From assembly GCA_021029095.1 (NCBI GenBank), contig JAJOHG010000075.1, forward strand, positions 59,636 through 123,635: a stretch of 64,000 bases of DNA. Direction: 5' to 3'. This DNA comes from Phellopilus nigrolimitatus. Lineage: Eukaryota; Basidiomycota; Agaricomycetes; Hymenochaetales; Hymenochaetaceae. The notes beneath the pieces were generated by a model. It was given only the letters and a program-made list of their open reading frames with translations. It was not told where the DNA came from and did not search any database. Positions 11,800 to 21,099 of this stretch are shown here, in pieces. Both the position numbers and the translations under genes were made by a program. The first letter of the stretch is position 1. Each line of letters opens with the position of its first letter.

Positions 11800-11810
11800 T
11801 CCACCCCCAA
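11800..11810 (-). other. polypurine tract
   Basis: Read on the minus strand, TTGGGGGTGGA directly abuts the TGTC start of the 3' LTR, the expected position and composition for plus-strand DNA priming. Confidence 0.7.
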
Positions 11811-12022
11811 CTTGAAATTGCAGCCGTCCCCGGTTGCATCCTCAGGGGCTTAAATTAGAAGAATATATTTGGAAAGGTCATATGATGTGGTCATGGGTCT
11901 TGACATTGCCACCCTCTTTTTTAGCTTTGTTCCTGAAGTTTAATTTGCTAAGTCCCAATTAGGAAAGCATATAGTCTTCTTGATTAAGGATCATCGATCG
12001 TCTATCTTGAACCTCAACGACC

Positions 12023-12350
12023 ATGTCGACAACACCCGGTGCAGCGAACAACAATACTGAGGGTAGGTGACTATTGTATTTATTAATTGGAGTCATTGCT
12101 AACTTGAGTCTAACATTTTTCTTCAGGTCATGAGTTGGAGACAGCGCTTGCGACCATTCAAGAGGCAATTCAGGCCGTCATATCGCACACGCTTATCAGA
12201 GCCGAGGAGATTGGGTTGACAGAGGCGGAGATGAGAGCGTATCTGACTTTGGGAAAAAGGTGCAAGATCGCCGCTGAGCAGGCCGCAATGTTGGCTGCCT
12301 TTGCTGAAGAACATGAATTCTGGTGCCAGCCTTTGCAAGGTCCCGAATAA
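12023..12350 (+). CDS. antisense ORF 1 of the retrotransposon (spliced, 87 aa)
   Basis: Runs opposite to gag-pol, between the 3' LTR and the pol end. ATG at 12023, exon 12023-12062, an intron with GTAGGT donor and TTCTTCAG acceptor, exon 12127-12350; phases agree and give 87 residues. The protein is helical, Ala/Glu-rich (LETALATIQEAIQAVI, EEIGLTEAEMRAYLTLGKRC), with no known catalytic motif. A second ORF follows downstream after another possible intron (donor GTAAGT at about 12355, acceptor CTGCAG near 12610), so both could be on one transcript. A spliced gene inside an LTR element, antisense to pol, resembles additional ORFs described in some gypsy elements. Function unknown. Confidence 0.6.
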
Positions 12351-12655
12351 CTTGGTAAGTGCCTTTTTTATTTATTTATTTTTATTTTCTGGGTTTTTTT
12401 TTTCGTTTTGTTTTGTTTCATGATCCTGATCTGGACTTTTTTAGAACGTATTTGGACCTTGTTTAGTTAGAATTTGATGTATTTGGCGTGGTCATTTGAT
12501 GCACTGAGAAACTGTTCAAGCGTTTATCTTAGATCCATGAGTTTATGCGTCTTTAGAAAATGTTTGACTGATGTGACATGGTAACACTTTTTTCTGTGCT
12601 TTATCTGCAGCGTTCTTTGCAGTTGTCGTTCTTCATTCCCCCTCTTTCTTTTGCT

Positions 12656-13220
12656 ATGTCGTCTCCTGTCACTCTTTTGGATTCAATTCGTCCACAACGC
12701 TCTGACCCTCGCCATGCTGAACCTCCTCTTTTTCGTCCTGGGCATCCTCTCACTCGTGCTCATGAGGTTGCACGCGCCATCCAGGTCGACGTTGACCCTT
12801 TAATCTTTCGTCGCATGAGTCTTCCTGAAATGTGGGACCACGAGACCCAGGCTTTCCGTCGCTTGCTTAGCTGCGAGCCTGATGCTTTTGCCTTTATTTC
12901 CTTCCTGGTGATACGTTTTCAGGTGGAAGACCTGTTTTGTGCCTGTCGCGGGTGTGCCGCTGAAGAGGATGAGGAGGAAGTGGTCTTGGTGCGTCGTTGC
13001 CCCACCTATCGCCTTCAGAGGACTCTTAATGTATGTTGTTTCTTTTCTTTTCTTTTTCCTTTCTTTTCTTGATTTTTCTTTCTTTGTTTTCTAGCACTAC
13101 ATCCAGGGTCAGTACTATTTTGGCCGTCTGCGCACTCCGTCTGTCTGCGGCCGTGGAAATGTGGAGAAGTTTATGGGTCAGGGCAAAGGGAAGGATTCTG
13201 TTGGCGGGTCGGCGAATTAG
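12656..13220 (+). CDS. antisense ORF 2 of the retrotransposon (spliced, 166 aa)
   Basis: ATG at 12656, exon 12656-13030, a pyrimidine-rich intron ending TTTTCTAG, exon 13095-13220 with TAG stop; the join is in phase and yields 166 residues. Visible text: RPQRSDPRHAEPPLFRPGHP, DPLIFRRMSLPEMWDHETQ, a Cys pair in DLFCACRGCAAEEDEEEVV, and a C-terminal YYFGRLRTPSVCGRGNVEK. No catalytic motif is recognised; the CxC..C cluster could bind metal or nucleic acid (inference). The codon pattern and clean splice sites argue for real coding. It lies just downstream of ORF 1 on the same strand, and its end nearly meets the C-terminal end of pol from the opposite strand. Confidence 0.6.
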
Positions 13221-13324
13221 ATGTTGGTTGGACTCGCTTTATTTATTTGCCTATGCTTTGTCAATACTGTCCCCACTCTCTTCGCTCCCTTCTTCATCTG
13301 TTTTCCTGCCCGCTTTCTTGATCA

Positions 13325-13480
13325 CCTTCTTGTCTGTCTTTGTTGTCGTCAATTTGGTCGTCATCATCATCATTGTCGTCTTTGTCTTTGTCACTTTAGT
13401 CATCATCATCATCATCATCATCATTGTCGTCCTCGTCTTCATTCTCTCTATTGTCATTATTGCTTTCACTACCATGATGC
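13325..13480. repeat. GAT/ATC trinucleotide microsatellite
   Basis: Runs of CATCAT..., interrupted by GTCGTC and TTTGTC, read as poly-Asp or poly-Met on the minus strand and hydrophobic text on the plus strand. It overlaps the region where the pol C-terminal tail ends and explains several spurious ORFs. Confidence 0.85.
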
Positions 13481-16400
13481 ACTTTGCTGCTTGACGGCTT
13501 GGACTTCTTTATATGCATCTTCTTGATTAGTTTCCGCAATGATTGTTTGTCTCTTGCAATGTATGGTATGAGTCGAGATGCTGCAACCTCTTGTAGTCTC
13601 AGCCGTCCATCTTGTCTTGCAAACTTCATAAGCTCCACCATGTGTGTGTCGCATGATCACATGTAGTCCTAGATCCTGCTGTTTAGACTTGCAGTTCATT
13701 TTCTTTTCCACTTGAGAGTTCCGCATTAGCACAAGATCGTCTTTCTTGAAGTTCTGCTTTGTTAGACGCTTCCCAAATTTCTTTTCAAAAATTTCTTTAG
13801 ACTTGAACCACATGTTGGATAGAAGTTTAGCTGCTCTGCTGATGTCCTCTTCTCGCTTTTCAAGTTGTCTGATCCTTAAAGTTAAGAGTTCTATAGTTGT
13901 CATGTCTTGCTTGAAGCCTTGTACTAGAAAGGTTGATTCAAATAAGTCCAATGGGAGTACTGGGTCTACCCCATGAGGTAAATAATAGGGACTATATCCT
14001 GTTGACCAAGTTATAGTTATCTGATCTGCAAAGAATGCTGCATCGACTTTATCAGGCCATTTGTTTACATTCCCTTCGCATGACTTGATGATAGATTCCC
14101 AGATGATAAAATGACTTCTTTCCACTACCCCATTAGCTTTAGAGTTGTATGCTGAGATTTGTACTTGAGGAATCCCATATTGCTTCATGAGTTTCTGAAA
14201 GGCTCCTTTCACTTCTGGACCATTGTCTGTAACCACTCTTCCAACTGCTCCATATCTGCAAAGAATTTGTTCCCAGAAAAATTGTGCAATGTTTTCCACA
14301 TTTGACTTTTTCAATGCACGTCCTTCACTGGCCCTTGATAGATCATCTCTTGCTGCTACTATGTACTGGAATCCAGATTTGGCCTTTGGCATATTCATGA
14401 CATCAACATGGATCTTGACAAATAGTGTTGATGGTGTGGAAACAAGGATTGGGATCTCCACCTTCTTGACACTTCTAACCTGACAGTCATGGCAAGATTG
14501 AACATGATGCCGTACATGTGCACGCATAAAAGGCCAGTAAAATTTCTTCTTTAGAAGATCATATGTTGCCACTTCAAGATGTTCTAATTCTTCATGTGGT
14601 TGTGAAAGTATTTTTGAATGTTCAGCTGGATTAATTACTACTCTGAGCACATCCTCTTTGATTCTTTTATATAATAGCTTGTTCGATACAAAATATTGCA
14701 GTGCTTTTCTTAAGAATTGCTTCTTGCCCTGTTCTTTTGGAAAATTAGGAACTTGCAATGTTTTCAAGGAGTCTTCTGGATTCTTCTGAGTCACCCTTGC
14801 ATCCTCTGGAAGTATTCCTGATACTGGTTCTATTTTCTTGTCCACCCATTTGTATGCAATTCCAACCCATTCTTTCTTATTTTTGTATCCATCTTTTGTT
14901 TCTGTTTCTAGAAAGAACTTTCTGCCGTCTGGGATAGGATTTGGGTCTGGGCATGATAGTACTTTCTTGCAGGATAACTTTCTGTATTCATCTATTGCCT
15001 TTTGAATGTCCTGTGTTGATCTTGCTAACAGGAAGTTTGTATAAGCTGGGTTTATACTATCCACAATATTCTGAGCCCTTGGTCCCGGTTCCAAAATCAT
15101 AGAATAAACATTGGCTGTTACTGATTGATGCTTTGGGGTAAACTTGCTAAATGCCTTTTGATATTCTTTTTGATATGCAATATCTGGTTCTATTTCATGC
15201 CAAGTTGCTGGGCCATAATCCCATTCTGGATCACTACCATCTGGTGTAACTAGTAGCTTATAGCGGTTTCTCTGCCTTTTAGGATCTTGAGGGTCTTTGA
15301 ATAACAAATATGTGCCTTCTGGTCTTTCATCAATTGAGATTAAGTTTCCCCGCTGCCATGGTCTTCCCAAAAGGAGCTGGAATGGCACATGGTCTCCCAC
15401 AAAGAAGTTTGCAACTGTACTCAGACTTCCAATATTGATAGGTACATCAGTGACAAGTCCCTTTAGGGTACCTTGTCCACCATTGGCATCATTCATATCT
15501 ATTGTCTGACTGGTGTCCATGGGCTGTTGCATTCCTTTCCACACTTCTGAATTGCAAATGTTCAATTGGGATCCAGTGTCAATAACTGCATTGATTAACA
15601 TTCCATGACAGGTGACTTGTAGATGGATCAATAATCCTCTAGTTTTTGAAAATGATGCTCTTGCTGTGAAAGGTGTAGGCATTGCTTCATTCAAGACTGC
15701 AGTCCCCAACACTGATTTTGCAGATTCTGGTGCCTTGATCTTTAACTTATTAGAGACTATTTGGGACAACCCTGGTGAACAACCAAGTAGCTCTCCTGTA
15801 GTCAAAGTATAGATGTTCTGAGACAGCTGGTCTGCCTTTTCCTGCAAATTGACTTTTGCCATCAAATCAGATTGGTGCACTACTTTCTGTAATTTTTGCT
15901 GTTGTTCAAGTTGATCATTGCCTCTTGTAATATCATCCCTTGTTGACTGATTTGCAGGATTATTTCTAGAAGCTACTTTCTTGATTAGTTCTTGATCATC
16001 TTTTGCCATCTCATCACTAGAGTGATCATGTAGTGTTTGTTGCTTGATTTCTTTAAGTACTGGTTTTTGTGTCTTTACTGTTAATTTCTGCTGAGTCTTT
16101 CCAGTGTTTTGCTTTGCTGCTGCTTGATAAGGTTCTTTGAGTGCCTCTTTACGCTTTCCTGACTTTGCCTTTTTTGATCTTGTGATAGGATAAACCATCT
16201 CTCCCTCACTGCTATCCAGTTGCATGTGATCAGATTCCATAGGAACTTTATGCACTCTTGCATCTGCTGAGAATGTGACTAAGTTTACTTTTGCTGAAGA
16301 TGTTTGTAGTCGCTTGGCTGCCTGGACTATAGATTCACCATCACTTCTAAAAATGCGAGATCCATCCTTCATATTTATTCTCCCACTATTGTCACGCTGG

Positions 16401-17605
16401 ATGATTCCTTCAGAGATGAGATCTGAGATTTGGGAACAATTGTTCATTCCATGTCCTTTGTTTCCACATCCATAACATCTTATTTCATCAAACTGTCTAA
16501 GTGCAGTATCTTGAGTTGGAGGTCTAGAAGCAATTACTGGTTCTTCTATGTTGTCATTTGATCCAAATATAAATGGTGCCCTGACTACTTTGGTTGCATC
16601 TGGGTCAATCTTGAGTGCTTTATAGTAAAGTAGACCATAAAGTGGATTTGTCAAGGACATATAGTTCATTTGCATGATTAATTCTTCTACATGCTCTTGA
16701 CTTCCTAGATTTTCTTGATTCTTCTTTTCTTCTGGGTCAGCCTTGTTTGTCCTGTCCATAGACTTCTTGTGCCTATTTAGAGATAGCTTTGATTTAGAAC
16801 CCTTTGATCTTCTGACTTGATGCTTTTGATCAATGTCTGAATCATCTGAGCTAGATTCATCACCATCCTCTGAGGAATCCGAGTCATCATTATCTGAGTC
16901 ATCTTCATCATCCGAATCATTGTCTGATTGATCAAATCTTTCAATATTTAAGAGAGATTCAGCCATATCCCTTATTTCATTCAAGGCAAATGGTGTCTTT
17001 AGATCATGATCTGGGTCCTTAGCAATTAATCTGTTTTCCAATTTCTGTCGGAGTGTTGAGTATATCCCTTTCCAGAAATAAGTGGCTTCTTCTGTGTCTG
17101 AGATCTTCTTGCATCCTTTTAGCCAACCTCCTATGGTCATAAATGCCCTAACATATTGAGTAAACTGAGGCCATGTCTTAATTTTCTTGTCCCTTTGTAT
17201 TTTAATAAATTTCTTTAGGTCCGACTTGGTATATCTCTGCTTATTTAACTCTGCATCATATAATTGAAGTAGCTGTTCCTTCAACTTATTCCAGTTTGGT
17301 GTCTGATAATATTCCAATCCTTCAATGACTTCGGCTACTTTACGCGAACAATACTGAAGGATAGTTTTACACCTGTCTGACTCTTGGCTGACATGATTCT
17401 TTAGGCATAACCTTTCATAATGATCCAGAAATTTCTCAATTTCAGAGTAATGCCCCTTGAACTTCTTTGGAGCATGTGGTGAATTGGGAGTTGGCATATC
17501 CAGAACTGAAAGTGATGATTGTACTATTTGATTGACATTGGGTTGCACCATGACTGGTGAAGGTGAACAAGTTGAATCTAAACTGTTGATTATTCCTGTT
17601 GACAT
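13469..17605 (-). CDS. retrotransposon Gag-protease-integrase polyprotein, RT/RNase H absent
   Basis: One uninterrupted frame of 1378 residues. Order: Gag-like helical region (HYSEIEKFLDHYERLCLKNH near residue 50), acidic Ser/Asp region, CCHC zinc knuckle CYGCGNKGHGMNNC near 380, aspartic protease with IDTGSQLN near 676, a linker (GILPEDARVTQKNPEDSL), then directly the integrase HHCC zinc finger (HEELEHLEV...CHDC near 1005-1045) and the catalytic core with Asp in KIHVDVM, Asp in VTDNGPE and Glu in GVVERSH (34 residues between the last two). No RT motif (YxDD) or RNase H motif exists between protease and integrase, where the family normally carries both. Near 13640 homology in the C-terminal tail moves to another frame (RLQEVAASRLIPY), so the last ~55 residues are probably frameshifted. 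The catalytic parts look intact. Confidence 0.9.
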   Translation of the reverse strand: MSTGIINSLDSTCSPSPVMVQPNVNQIVQSSLSVLDMPTPNSPHAPKKFKGHYSEIEKFLDHYERLCLKNHVSQESDRCKTILQYCSRKVAEVIEGLEYYQTPNWNKLKEQLLQLYDAELNKQRYTKSDLKKFIKIQRDKKIKTWPQFTQYVRAFMTIGGWLKGCKKISDTEEATYFWKGIYSTLRQKLENRLIAKDPDHDLKTPFALNEIRDMAESLLNIERFDQSDNDSDDEDDSDNDDSDSSEDGDESSSDDSDIDQKHQVRRSKGSKSKLSLNRHKKSMDRTNKADPEEKKNQENLGSQEHVEELIMQMNYMSLTNPLYGLLYYKALKIDPDATKVVRAPFIFGSNDNIEEPVIASRPPTQDTALRQFDEIRCYGCGNKGHGMNNCSQISDLISEGIIQRDNSGRINMKDGSRIFRSDGESIVQAAKRLQTSSAKVNLVTFSADARVHKVPMESDHMQLDSSEGEMVYPITRSKKAKSGKRKEALKEPYQAAAKQNTGKTQQKLTVKTQKPVLKEIKQQTLHDHSSDEMAKDDQELIKKVASRNNPANQSTRDDITRGNDQLEQQQKLQKVVHQSDLMAKVNLQEKADQLSQNIYTLTTGELLGCSPGLSQIVSNKLKIKAPESAKSVLGTAVLNEAMPTPFTARASFSKTRGLLIHLQVTCHGMLINAVIDTGSQLNICNSEVWKGMQQPMDTSQTIDMNDANGGQGTLKGLVTDVPINIGSLSTVANFFVGDHVPFQLLLGRPWQRGNLISIDERPEGTYLLFKDPQDPKRQRNRYKLLVTPDGSDPEWDYGPATWHEIEPDIAYQKEYQKAFSKFTPKHQSVTANVYSMILEPGPRAQNIVDSINPAYTNFLLARSTQDIQKAIDEYRKLSCKKVLSCPDPNPIPDGRKFFLETETKDGYKNKKEWVGIAYKWVDKKIEPVSGILPEDARVTQKNPEDSLKTLQVPNFPKEQGKKQFLRKALQYFVSNKLLYKRIKEDVLRVVINPAEHSKILSQPHEELEHLEVATYDLLKKKFYWPFMRAHVRHHVQSCHDCQVRSVKKVEIPILVSTPSTLFVKIHVDVMNMPKAKSGFQYIVAARDDLSRASEGRALKKSNVENIAQFFWEQILCRYGAVGRVVTDNGPEVKGAFQKLMKQYGIPQVQISAYNSKANGVVERSHFIIWESIIKSCEGNVNKWPDKVDAAFFADQITITWSTGYSPYYLPHGVDPVLPLDLFESTFLVQGFKQDMTTIELLTLRIRQLEKREEDISRAAKLLSNMWFKSKEIFEKKFGKRLTKQNFKKDDLVLMRNSQVEKKMNCKSKQQDLGLHVIMRHTHGGAYEVCKTRWTAETTRGCSISTHTIHCKRQTIIAETNQEDAYKEVQAVKQQSASW

Positions 17606-17700
17606 AATGTTTTCTGTAAAATGATTTCTTGATTTCTTGATTTCTTGATTTCTTGATTATAGCTGATTGTAACTTCAAAATTTGGATCTCAAATACCCTG

Positions 17701-17717
17701 TCTCGCCGTGGGTACCA
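17701..17717 (-). other. primer binding site
   Basis: Minus-strand TGGTACCCACGGCGAGA lies four bases inside the 5' LTR; its complement ends in ...GGTACCA like a tRNA 3' end. The primer tRNA species was not identified. Confidence 0.7.
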
Positions 17718-17721
17718 ATTT

Positions 17722-19244
17722 TGTCGTGCCAAAAATGTAAATGAGAAAAACTTGGATTTTCTTTCACCTACACTTTTTTGCCTGAGTCGGTCCGGACGTA
17801 TCTTTGGTCAGAACTTTCCCAGTTGTCCGTTTTGCAAGGATTGTTTTGTTTTGTTTTGCAAGAGGTATTTTCCTTCCAAATCTTCAAGCTAGACAACTAA
17901 TGTAGTGATGATAACTATGTCTTGAATAGATCAAGCTATTGGTTCCAATCCAATACGCAAGATCCTGATGAACTAATAAATTCTTTGATGCTGCCTAGCT
18001 ATTGGTTCCAATCCAATACACTAGACTTCTTGAACTTTTGAGTATCAGACCACAGAGGACTGAAGCTTGACTTGAGATAGCCCACACAGGACTATTTGAC
18101 TTGACTTGAACTTGAGATAGCCCACACAGGACTTATCTGACTTGACTTGAATGAACTTAAGATAGAAAAAAGAAAGAAATTGTAGTTGGTACTGAGTTTT
18201 TCTGTGAGCTGAGTAGGTTTAAAAGATGGGTAGTAATTTCTTTTATTTCTAGGGCTCTCAGACTGGGCCCTTATATACTACTACAGAGATTTAAATTTAG
18301 CATATAGGTTTTTGAAATAAGTCTTCCTCAAGTTATTTATACTGCTCCTTTGCACCTTTCCTTCCTATTTTTGTCCCACTTTGCATGTTTCATCCTATTT
18401 CCGCTTCTACTTTGCATGTTTCATCCTATTTCCGCTTCACTTTGCACCTTTCCTTCCTATTTTTGTCCCACTTTGCATGTTTCATCCTATTTTCGCTTCT
18501 ACTTTGCATATTTCATCCTATTTTCGCTTCGCTTTTCATGTTTCATCCTAATTTCATCCCACTTTGCATGTTTCATCCTATTTTCGCTTCGCTTTTCATG
18601 TTTCATCCTATTTTTATTTCGCTTTCCTTGTAAGCTGTATCTCAAATTTGTTGTGCTGTGTTTGGTGTAACCAATCTTGAGATTGAATTCAGATCTTCTT
18701 AGCAAAAAGTTCTTTGTTTTGGCTGAGAAGCATCTTGCGCGTCTTTGTGCTTTACTGCCATCTGATCCCTACCATGCTCTGGTCCATGGCAAACATCTGC
18801 ACAGCACTCTATGATCGTCTGTACCAGTTGATCGAAGAGTATTCTGAAGTGCAGGGTGAAAATGTTCATCCTGGAAGCATTGTGTATGACCCTTTTCTTG
18901 CCAGGCTGTCTGACGGCTTTTTTACTGATTAAGTTTGCCAGTATTTTGGTTGAGAAGTCCATTGATGTGCGAATGGATCCACCTGACTTGATCGGTGAAC
19001 AGCTTAGGTGCGTCTTTTTCTTTTTCTGTCTTCTTGGTTTTTGTTTAACATGCGTATTCCAGTCAGCGCCCACTTTCCGGCCATTGTGCTTCTGGTTCAA
19101 TTAGTCACATGTAGAAATTGATCCTTTTATTTGTCTTTTGCTTCTTTATTTTGATGCCCGTCGCTGAATTCGGGAAGCGATAACTTTGTTCTGAGGCTTC
19201 TGTGAACTAGCCAGAATATGACCAAATTGATTTGGCGCATGACA
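17722..19244 (-). repeat. 5' LTR (1523 bp)
   Basis: Upstream LTR in element orientation, apparently identical to 10277-11799. The LTR would drive gag-pol from right to left. Right of it are the second ACGC copy and the transposase codons interrupted by the insertion. Confidence 0.92.
18266..18277 (-). promoter_or_regulatory. TATA-like box in the 5' LTR
   Basis: Minus-strand TATATAAGGGCC, a good TATA-box match inside the LTR and the likely core promoter for gag-pol. The same box is at 10821-10832 in the 3' LTR. Start site not determinable here. Confidence 0.5.
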
Positions 19245-20363
19245 ACGCATGGTGCGTATCTCGAATTCATCAATTGCATCATGCCAGGCCTTTTTCATCT
19301 TCGCAAAACAGACAACATCGAGACCTTGCAGCGCATGAGTACAGTGTGGTAGATAGCCAAGAACAGTTATGTTGTGCTGAATAGCGTACTGCAGGAATGC
19401 GAGTGTGTAATGCGAAGAATGACCATCCATTATGAGAATTCGGATACATCCCTTGGCCTTTTCTCTGGTGAGTGGCTCAAACTCTGTCTTGAGCCATTCC
19501 AGAGCTATTTCGCCATCTGTCCAGCCGTTCGGGGATCTAGTAAAACTGATATCAAGTCAGCGAAAAGCACATCAAATGTATGTTTATGAATACCTTGCGT
19601 TCGAGACATTGTTCTGAGTCCATTTCAGCATCAGGTGCTCCGCTTTGAAGACAATCAATGGGCGCAATGTAGTTCCATCTGCACAGATTGTTACTAACAC
19701 TGTGACGTTTTCACGGTTTGCGCTACCCTGCTTATGTTGTACTTTGTTCCCTGCTCGACCAACAACTCGCTCAACGCCCTGATTTGAAGGCGGAAACCCA
19801 CTTTCATCCATTCCATAGATATCCTCCGGCCGTATGTCCCTCTGAACAATCTCGCAGTCCACAATATCAAACCATCCCTTCACTGAAGATGGGTTTAAGC
19901 TTGCTGCGCGCTGGGTGTCAAGAGGCTTGCTCCAGTAAGACTGTAGTGTCTTTCGATGACGTTCGAGGAAGCGGTTGACCCACTTCTCGCCAACAGATTC
20001 ATAGTCAGGCCCAAGCCGTGCTTCGAGCATCTTATTTGCATGCCTCACAATCTCCGTGTGGTTAAATGGGCAACTCCTGTCTGCTGAGAGGGCCACGAGA
20101 TCTGCTAGAACACCTTCCTCTGTAGTTGTCAACTTCTGTTTAGTAGCATTGAACTGAATCATACTGCAAAGGCCATTGAGTCTGTTTGAGAGGGTCCTAG
20201 GCTTGACTTCAAAGATATCTGCAATGGTACGAAGACCTCGACGTAATTTTGAGGGCTTGCTTTGCTCCTCACGATATTCCAAAACTGCCTTTGTTAGGTC
20301 TGCCTCCTTCTTCTCCTGCTCTTTCCGCCGTTTTAAAGTTGTAGACCGAGCGTGGTAAGTCAT
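19245..20363 (-). pseudogene. transposase, N-terminal part (CENP-B HTH + DDE_1), split
   Basis: Starts at the ATG at 20363 (MTYHARST), with exons 20363-19594 and 19536-19245 around a 57-nt intron. Residues ~30-60 form a Psq-type HTH (RRGLRTIADIFEVKPRTLSN); next comes a CENP-B-type HTH (EEGVLADLVALSADRSCPFN, KWVNRFLERH); then the DDE_1 catalytic domain with Asp in IYGMDESGF and Asp in ILIMDGHSSHYT, and the conserved LPHCTHALQGLDVVCF. The coding frame is clean up to the LTR insertion after EIRTMR. The protein would bind the inverted repeats and cut-and-paste the element. The insertion disables it; the rest lies at 9094-10276. Confidence 0.88.
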
Positions 20364-20780
20364 GGGAATAGAAGCGGCAGGGAGAAGCAGCAGGAGGTGC
20401 CAGAGAAGCACGTCGCAGAGGGAAATTCACGTTGTCACGCTCAGACCCCCACCCAACACTTTTTTGCACGCCCAGCACGGGATTTTTCACCAATGGTTAC
20501 CAATTCATTTTTAAATCAAGGCACTGATACTCCTCTATAGAATGACATAAAAATCTTAGACCTAGCTAGCTATAAAATAATTAAATCTGGGTAATATGAT
20601 TGCACTATATGCAGAATATGCAGATTTTGGCATAGTTTTGCCTCTCCTAACACGACACAGAATAATGGGAGTCTATAAATTTGTACGGGAATAGCAGTAA
20701 CATGTATATATATCCCTGAAATTTTTCAAGAGATTTGAGTGAAAACTACGGGCGCAAATGTGTGATGTGCAAAGGATGGG

Positions 20781-20808
20781 GGGTGTGCAAAGGAATCGAA
20801 CTACACTG
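20781..20808 (-). repeat. right terminal inverted repeat of the DNA transposon
   Basis: Reverse complement of 8855-8882 with a single mismatch, followed by TA at 20809-20810. Confidence 0.92.
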
Positions 20809-20810
20809 TA

Positions 20811-21099
20811 GTAGAGCGGAAGGCCTGAAGTCGACTGCGTTCCAATGCTTTGTGATTTACCTTTCCAATTTAAAATGATTCAAGACGAGCATACTATCGC
20901 GGTACGATATACTGTGTCTTGAAATCCGTCCGGTAAATAGTGCTGATGTAGAAAAGTAGCTCAAGCTTTCTGCGTGGTTCGCGGTCACGTGTCGAAGCGG
21001 CTGACAGTTGCTGACAGTTCGCGACTCGGAAGTCGCGTCGCGTCGTATGTTTGTTTCTTGTTATAACGACGACAGCAGCCGCGACGACTCTCATTCACC
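20811..21099. promoter_or_regulatory. upstream region of the Axl2-like gene
   Basis: About 290 bp between the right end of the transposon and the ATG at 21100, presumably the promoter and leader. No clear TATA box; pyrimidine-rich and GACGACAGC-type sequence precede a CACCATG start context. Confidence 0.4.

Larger units (their letters stand above)
10277..19244 (-). mobile_element. Ty3/gypsy-type LTR retrotransposon lacking RT and RNase H
   Basis: 8968 bp, oriented on the minus strand, with two 1523-bp LTRs bounded by TGTC...GACA and a 4-bp duplication ACGC. Internal parts in its own 5'-3' order: tRNA-like primer site (17701-17717), a gag-protease-integrase ORF (17605-13469), a GAT microsatellite, an antisense intron-bearing gene (12023-13220), and a short purine tract next to the 3' LTR. 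The LTR pair appears identical by reading, meaning very recent insertion. The missing RT/RNase H means this copy must have been reverse transcribed by another element's enzyme. Confidence 0.9.
8855..20808 (-). mobile_element. Tc1/mariner pogo (Fot1)-like DNA transposon, interrupted
   Basis: Bounded by inverted repeats at 8855-8882 and 20781-20808 and flanked by TA on both sides (8853-8854, 20809-20810), the Tc1/mariner target-site signature. It carries a minus-strand transposase with HTH and DDE_1 motifs. Without the nested retrotransposon and one copy of its target duplication the element would be about 2.98 kb. The right subterminal region repeats GTGCAAAGGA (near 20767 and 20784). The element sits in intergenic DNA between OXR1 and the Axl2-like gene. 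Because the transposase is split it cannot now move autonomously. Confidence 0.9.

Noticed and set aside
13033..13526. Hydrophobic plus-strand ORFs as membrane proteins
   Set aside because: Val/Ile/Phe and His runs come from the GAT/ATC microsatellite read in other frames.
17690..17722. A tRNA gene, because of the tRNA-like GTGGGTACCA end
   Set aside because: Only the 3'-end-like 17 bases are present, exactly where the retrotransposon primer site belongs.
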